Below are positions 60,513 through 64,000 of a DNA stretch of 64,000 nucleotides, piece by piece. The notes under the pieces were generated by a model. The model saw nothing but the letters and a program-made list of their open reading frames with translations, did not search any database and had not been told where the DNA came from. Both the position numbers and the translations under genes were made by a program. Location of the stretch: contig NZ_LVEJ01000016.1 of NCBI RefSeq assembly GCF_001648775.1, positions 1 to 64,000 of the forward strand. The letters run 5' to 3'. Numbering within the stretch: the first letter of the stretch is position 1; each line of letters starts with the position of its first letter. Source of the stretch: Pseudomonas fluorescens. Its GTDB lineage: Bacteria > Pseudomonadota > Gammaproteobacteria > Pseudomonadales > Pseudomonadaceae.

Positions 60513-62091
60513 GGCCACCCACGCCGACAGCAAACAGGCGCAGCGCCTGCTGCGCCTCTACCATCTCTACCGTTTAAGCGTCGGCATCACCCTGGTGTTG
60601 CTGATCTCCAGCAACATGGACAACCGCCTGCTGACGTCGGCCAACGACGAATTGCTGCGCGGCGGCAGTTGGCTGTACCTCGTTCTCAACATCCTGCTCG
60701 TGGTCTTTCTTGAAAACACCCGACGCCCGGCCCAGTTGTTCAGCCTGGCGCTGGTCGATGTGCTGTTGCTGTGCGGTCTGTTCTATGCGGCCGGTGGCGT
60801 GGCCAGTGCCCTCGGCAACTTGCTGATTGTCTCGGTGGCGATCAGCAATACCTTGCTGCGTCGTCGAATTGGTTTGTTGATCGCCGCGATCGGCGCTCTG
60901 GGCATCGTCGCCTTGAGCTTTCTGCTGAGCTTCAGCCACCCTCTGAGCGCCAATGAATACTTGCAGGCCGGCACCCTCGGCGCGCTGTGTTTTGCCGCCT
61001 CGCTGTTGGTGCAAGGCCTGATCCGTCGCCTGGAGGTCAGCGAAACCCTGGCTGAACGCCGTGCCAGCGAAGTGGTGGGGCTCGAAGCCCTCAACGCACT
61101 GATTCTGCAACGCATGCGCACCGGCATTCTGGTCCTCGACGAGGAGCGCCGGGTGCAACTGGCCAACCACAGTGCCCAGACGTTGCTGGCGCAAGCGCAT
61201 CTTCACGGCCATTTGATCGACGAGTATTCGACGGCATTGGTCGATCGCCTGCAACTGTGGATGAACAACCCGACCCTGCGCCCGCAAAGCCTGAAAATCC
61301 CCGGTAACGGCCTCGAACTGCAGCCGAACTTCATCGCTCTGGAGCAGAGCCCGAACCAGCAAACCCTGGTCTTTCTTGAAGATCTGGCGCAAGTCGCGCA
61401 ACAAGCCCAACAACTCAAACTCGCCGCGCTCGGACGCCTGACCGCCGGCATCTCCCACGAAATTCGCAATCCGCTGGGCGCCATCAGTCATGCCGCGCAG
61501 CTATTGGCCGAGTCCGAGGAACTCGACAGCGCCGATCGGCGTCTGACGCAGATCATTCAAGATCACTCTCAGCGCATGAACCGAGTCATCGAAAACGTCC
61601 TGCAACTGTCCCGCCGCCAGCAAAGTGCCCCGCAACGGCTGGATCTCAAGCCGTGGCTGGAAAATTTCGTTGCCGAAAGCCGCGAACAGGCCAGCGAGCG
61701 ACAACAGATTCATCTGCGGGTCAACTCAGGTGACTTCAGTACCCTGATGGACCCCAACCAGCTCACGCAAATTCTCGACAATCTGTTGCGCAACGGCTGG
61801 CGCCACAGCGCCCTGCTGCACGATCAGGCGGAAGTCTGGCTGGCCTTGTTCATCGATCCCGACAGCCAGTTGGCGGTACTCGAAGTGCAGGACAACGGCC
61901 CCGGCGTACCCGCCGAAGAGCAAACGCATCTGTTCGAACCGTTCTTCACCACCAGCAGCCAGGGCACCGGCCTTGGGCTTTATCTGTCCCGTGAGCTGTG
62001 CGAAAGCAACCAAGCGCGCCTAGACTTCCAATCACGCCAAGGCGGCGGCTGCTTTCGCATCACCTTTGCTCACGGACGGAAACAAAGTTGA
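60502..62091 (+). CDS. pilS: PilS, sensor histidine kinase for type IV pilin
   Basis: A 529-residue kinase with six N-terminal transmembrane helices (about 28-170), a PAS-like region (LEALNALILQRMRTGILVLD), a HisKA domain with H319 in GISHEIRNP, and an ATPase domain (DNLLRNGWRHS, DNGPGVPAEE, GTGLGLYLS). It phosphorylates PilR; in P. aeruginosa PilS senses pilin levels in the membrane. It starts at GTG within the end of the PP0621 gene and overlaps pilR by TTGA. Confidence 0.93.
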   Translation: MIAEATHADSKQAQRLLRLYHLYRLSVGITLVLLISSNMDNRLLTSANDELLRGGSWLYLVLNILLVVFLENTRRPAQLFSLALVDVLLLCGLFYAAGGVASALGNLLIVSVAISNTLLRRRIGLLIAAIGALGIVALSFLLSFSHPLSANEYLQAGTLGALCFAASLLVQGLIRRLEVSETLAERRASEVVGLEALNALILQRMRTGILVLDEERRVQLANHSAQTLLAQAHLHGHLIDEYSTALVDRLQLWMNNPTLRPQSLKIPGNGLELQPNFIALEQSPNQQTLVFLEDLAQVAQQAQQLKLAALGRLTAGISHEIRNPLGAISHAAQLLAESEELDSADRRLTQIIQDHSQRMNRVIENVLQLSRRQQSAPQRLDLKPWLENFVAESREQASERQQIHLRVNSGDFSTLMDPNQLTQILDNLLRNGWRHSALLHDQAEVWLALFIDPDSQLAVLEVQDNGPGVPAEEQTHLFEPFFTTSSQGTGLGLYLSRELCESNQARLDFQSRQGGGCFRITFAHGRKQS

Positions 62092-63434
62092 ATACGAGCC
62101 CACGGCAAAAAGTTCTCATCGTCGACGACGAACCGGATATCCGCGAACTCCTGGAAATCACCCTGGGACGGATGAAACTCGACACCTACAGCGCCCGTAA
62201 CCTGAGCGAAGCCCAGGCGCTGTTGAACCGCGAGCGTTTTGACCTGTGCCTGACCGACATGCGCCTGCCCGACGGTACCGGGCTGGAACTGGTGCAGCAC
62301 ATTCAGCAACGTTATCCACAACTGCCGGTGGCAATGATCACCGCCTACGGCAGTCTGGAAACCGCGATCAACGCGCTGAAGGCCGGTGCTTTCGACTTTC
62401 TGACCAAACCGGTGGACCTCAATCGACTGCGCGAACTGGTTGGCTCGGCCCTGCGCATGCCAGCGGCGGGCGGTGGATGCACCTCGATTGATCGGCGCCT
62501 GCTCGGTGACTCGCTGCCGATGCGTAACCTGCGCAAACAGATCGACAAACTCGCCCGCAGCCAGGCGCCGGTGTATATCAGCGGCGAATCGGGCAGCGGC
62601 AAGGAACTGGTCGCACGACTGATTCATGAACAAGGGCCACGCGCCAACCAACCCTTCGTGCCGGTGAACTGCGGCGCGATCCCTTCAGAACTGATGGAAA
62701 GCGAATTCTTCGGCCACCGCAAAGGCAGTTTCACCGGCGCGGTCGAGGACAAGCCCGGGCTGTTTCAGGCGGCCCATGGCGGCACGCTGTTTCTCGATGA
62801 AGTCGCGGACTTGCCGCTGTCGATGCAGGTGAAATTGCTGCGCGCGATTCAGGAAAAAGCCGTGCGCAGTGTCGGCGGGCAGCAGGAAAGCGTGGTCGAT
62901 GTGCGGATTCTCTGCGCCACGCACAAGGACCTCGATGCAGAGGTCGCGGCCGAACGGTTTCGGCAGGATCTTTATTACCGCTTGAACGTGATTGAACTGC
63001 GCGTGCCGTCTCTGCGCGAGCGCCGTGATGACATTGAAGTGTTGGCGGCGCACATGCTCAAGCGCTTGGCCAAGGACACCGGTCAACCCGCGGCGCGCCT
63101 GCATGCGCAGGCTTTGGAAGCGCTGAAGAACTACCGGTTTCCGGGAAATGTGCGGGAACTGGAAAACGTGCTTGAGCGGGCGCACACCTTGTGTGAAAAC
63201 CGCACGATCGAAGCTGAAGATTTACGTTTGAGCGAGGGCAACTGCGCGGCGGATGGCGCAATTGCTGATCTGACGCAGATCGACAATCTTGAGGATTATC
63301 TGGAAAACGTCGAGCGGAAGCTGATTCTGCAAGCGCTGGAAGAAACGCGCTGGAATCGTACGGCGGCGGCGCAGCGCTTGAGTCTTTCGTTCCGGTCGAT
63401 GCGCTATCGGCTGAAGAAACTGGGCCTGGATTAA
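62088..63434 (+). CDS. pilR: PilR, NtrC-family sigma-54 response regulator
   Basis: A 448-residue regulator starting at TTG 62088 (LNTSPRQKVLIVDDEPDIRE), which overlaps the pilS stop; an in-frame ATG at 61998 would lie deep inside pilS. It has a receiver domain with D57, an AAA+ domain with Walker A GESGSGKE (166-173) and GSFTGA (213-218) instead of GAFTGA, Walker [12 protein letters not shown] and a C-terminal Fis-type HTH (WNRTAAAQRLSLSFRSMRYR). Target: the pilA sigma-54 promoter at 42.7 kb. Confidence 0.94.
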   Translation: MNTSPRQKVLIVDDEPDIRELLEITLGRMKLDTYSARNLSEAQALLNRERFDLCLTDMRLPDGTGLELVQHIQQRYPQLPVAMITAYGSLETAINALKAGAFDFLTKPVDLNRLRELVGSALRMPAAGGGCTSIDRRLLGDSLPMRNLRKQIDKLARSQAPVYISGESGSGKELVARLIHEQGPRANQPFVPVNCGAIPSELMESEFFGHRKGSFTGAVEDKPGLFQAAHGGTLFLDEVADLPLSMQVKLLRAIQEKAVRSVGGQQESVVDVRILCATHKDLDAEVAAERFRQDLYYRLNVIELRVPSLRERRDDIEVLAAHMLKRLAKDTGQPAARLHAQALEALKNYRFPGNVRELENVLERAHTLCENRTIEAEDLRLSEGNCAADGAIADLTQIDNLEDYLENVERKLILQALEETRWNRTAAAQRLSLSFRSMRYRLKKLGLD

Positions 63435-63441
63435 GGGCCCC

Positions 63442-63517
63442 TTCGCGAGCAAGCTCGCTCCCACATTTGATCTTTGTCGTTCACAAAATCCAATGTGGGA
63501 GCGAGCTTGCTCGCGAA
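63442..63517. repeat. REP doublet 10 (diverging, GAGCTTGCTC variant)
   Basis: Inverted arm 63442-63464 first, direct arm 63495-63517 second, spacer 30 nt. It lies between the convergent ends of pilR and thiO. Confidence 0.9.
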
Positions 63518-63549
63518 GGCGGTCTGCCAAACGACAGAGAAATATCTGA

Positions 63550-64000
63550 CTAAATCCGCCCTTCTGGCGCATACGGCGCCGGATCAATAATCGGCGCCCG
63601 CCCCAGCATCACATCGGCAAACAACTGACACGACGCCGGCGCCAGCACCAGCCCATTGCGGTAATGCCCGCAGTTCAACCACAACCCGGCAAACCCCGGC
63701 ACCCGGCCAATGTACGGAATCCCCTCCGGCGACCCCGGACGCAACCCCGCCCAGTGCCCGACCACTTCGGCCTCCGCCAGCGCCGGCAATAACTCCACCG
63801 CCGAGGCTTTGAGGCTTTCCAGGGCGACGTCGGTTGGCGTCTTGTCGTAGCCTTCGTGCTCCAGCGTGCTGCCGATCAAAATATGCCCGTCGCGACGCGG
63901 AATCGCATAACGCCCTTTCGCCAGTACCATGCTCGGCAGGAAGTCCGCCGCGCACTTGTAGAGAATCATCTGGCCTTTAACCGGCTCGACCGGCAGCGTC
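63550..64000 (-). CDS. thiO: Glycine oxidase ThiO, C-terminal part (cut by window edge)
   Basis: The last 150 residues of an FAD-dependent D-amino acid oxidase-like protein. Visible are PVKGQMILYK, GRYAIPRRDGHILIGSTLEHEGYD and GHWAGLRPGSPEGIPYIG, ending with the HYRNGLVLAPASCQLFADVM segment that closes the flavin site. ThiO oxidises glycine to the imine used for the thiazole of thiamine. The 5' end lies beyond base 64000. The pilR-thiO neighbourhood is usual for Pseudomonas. Confidence 0.88.
   Translation of the reverse strand, partial: TLPVEPVKGQMILYKCAADFLPSMVLAKGRYAIPRRDGHILIGSTLEHEGYDKTPTDVALESLKASAVELLPALAEAEVVGHWAGLRPGSPEGIPYIGRVPGFAGLWLNCGHYRNGLVLAPASCQLFADVMLGRAPIIDPAPYAPEGRI

Overview
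The window is chromosomal DNA of a Pseudomonas, most likely of the P. fluorescens group. The evidence is the gene content and order (cbrX-cbrA-cbrB-crcZ-pcnB-folK-panBC, pilA/pilBCD-coaE-yacG, prrF beside phu heme genes, rluD-pgeF-clpB, pilS-pilR-thiO), a GC-rich coding style, and twenty copies of the palindromic REP element typical of fluorescent pseudomonads. I see no prophage, insertion sequence, CRISPR array or large accessory island. Most of the window is core genome, so the points of interest are small proteins, RNAs and regulatory sites.

Layout. 1-6.4 kb (minus strand): msrPQ (periplasmic methionine sulfoxide repair), pssA, and the branched-chain amino acid operon ilvI-ilvH-ilvC with a long leader. 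6.4-13.8 kb: a DUF4124 protein, a YqcC-like protein, the PBP1b gene mrcB with its probable lipoprotein activator lpoP, a two-domain kinase-like protein, a pentapeptide protein, a TfoX C-terminal-domain protein and the cAMP-binding protein gene cbpA. 13.8-18 kb: a PrrF-type iron-responsive sRNA and the heme uptake genes phuT-U-V-W, then a Rieske protein. 18-22 kb: sfsA, an aminotransferase, dksA and gluQRS. 21.9-28.6 kb: the carbon catabolite control system cbrX-cbrA-cbrB, the sRNA crcZ with its sigma-54 promoter and CbrB site, and pcnB. 28.6-37.8 kb: folK, panB, panC, panD, pgi, acs, an MpaB-like oxygenase and an rRNA methyltransferase. 38-41.3 kb: a large DUF748 envelope protein with a coupled DUF2845 protein. 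41.6-47.5 kb: a BON-domain protein, type IV pilin pilA divergent from pilB-pilC-pilD, then coaE and yacG. 47.5-53.7 kb: a CbiM-like permease, DUF1780, MOSC and DUF3094 proteins, an NDH-2-like dehydrogenase, an EF-hand protein carrying EGKCG motifs, and a chemoreceptor. 53.9-54.3 kb: a four-tRNA cluster (Asn, Pro, Lys, Pro). 54.6-60.5 kb: clpB with a heat-shock promoter, pgeF, rluD, bamD and a PP0621-family protein. 60.5-64 kb: pilS-pilR and the 3' part of thiO.

Functional links. PilS-PilR are expected to activate the sigma-54 promoter found upstream of pilA 18 kb away, and PilD processes the pilin. CbrA-CbrB drive crcZ, which sequesters the Hfq/Crc repressor through its A-rich motifs. The prrF promoter and the phuT upstream region both carry Fur-box-like sequences. 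Ten REP doublets sit between genes. Eight of them share one converging architecture with a 41-42 nt spacer, and in these both arms carry the same sequence variant.

Most worth a second look: the secreted EF-hand protein with two tandem EGKCG motifs (the motif modified in HvfA/BufA2-type RiPPs) but no maturation genes beside it; a sigma-54 promoter plus palindrome upstream of the BON gene; and a possible short leader peptide upstream of ilvI. All calls come from reading the sequence. No database search was run.
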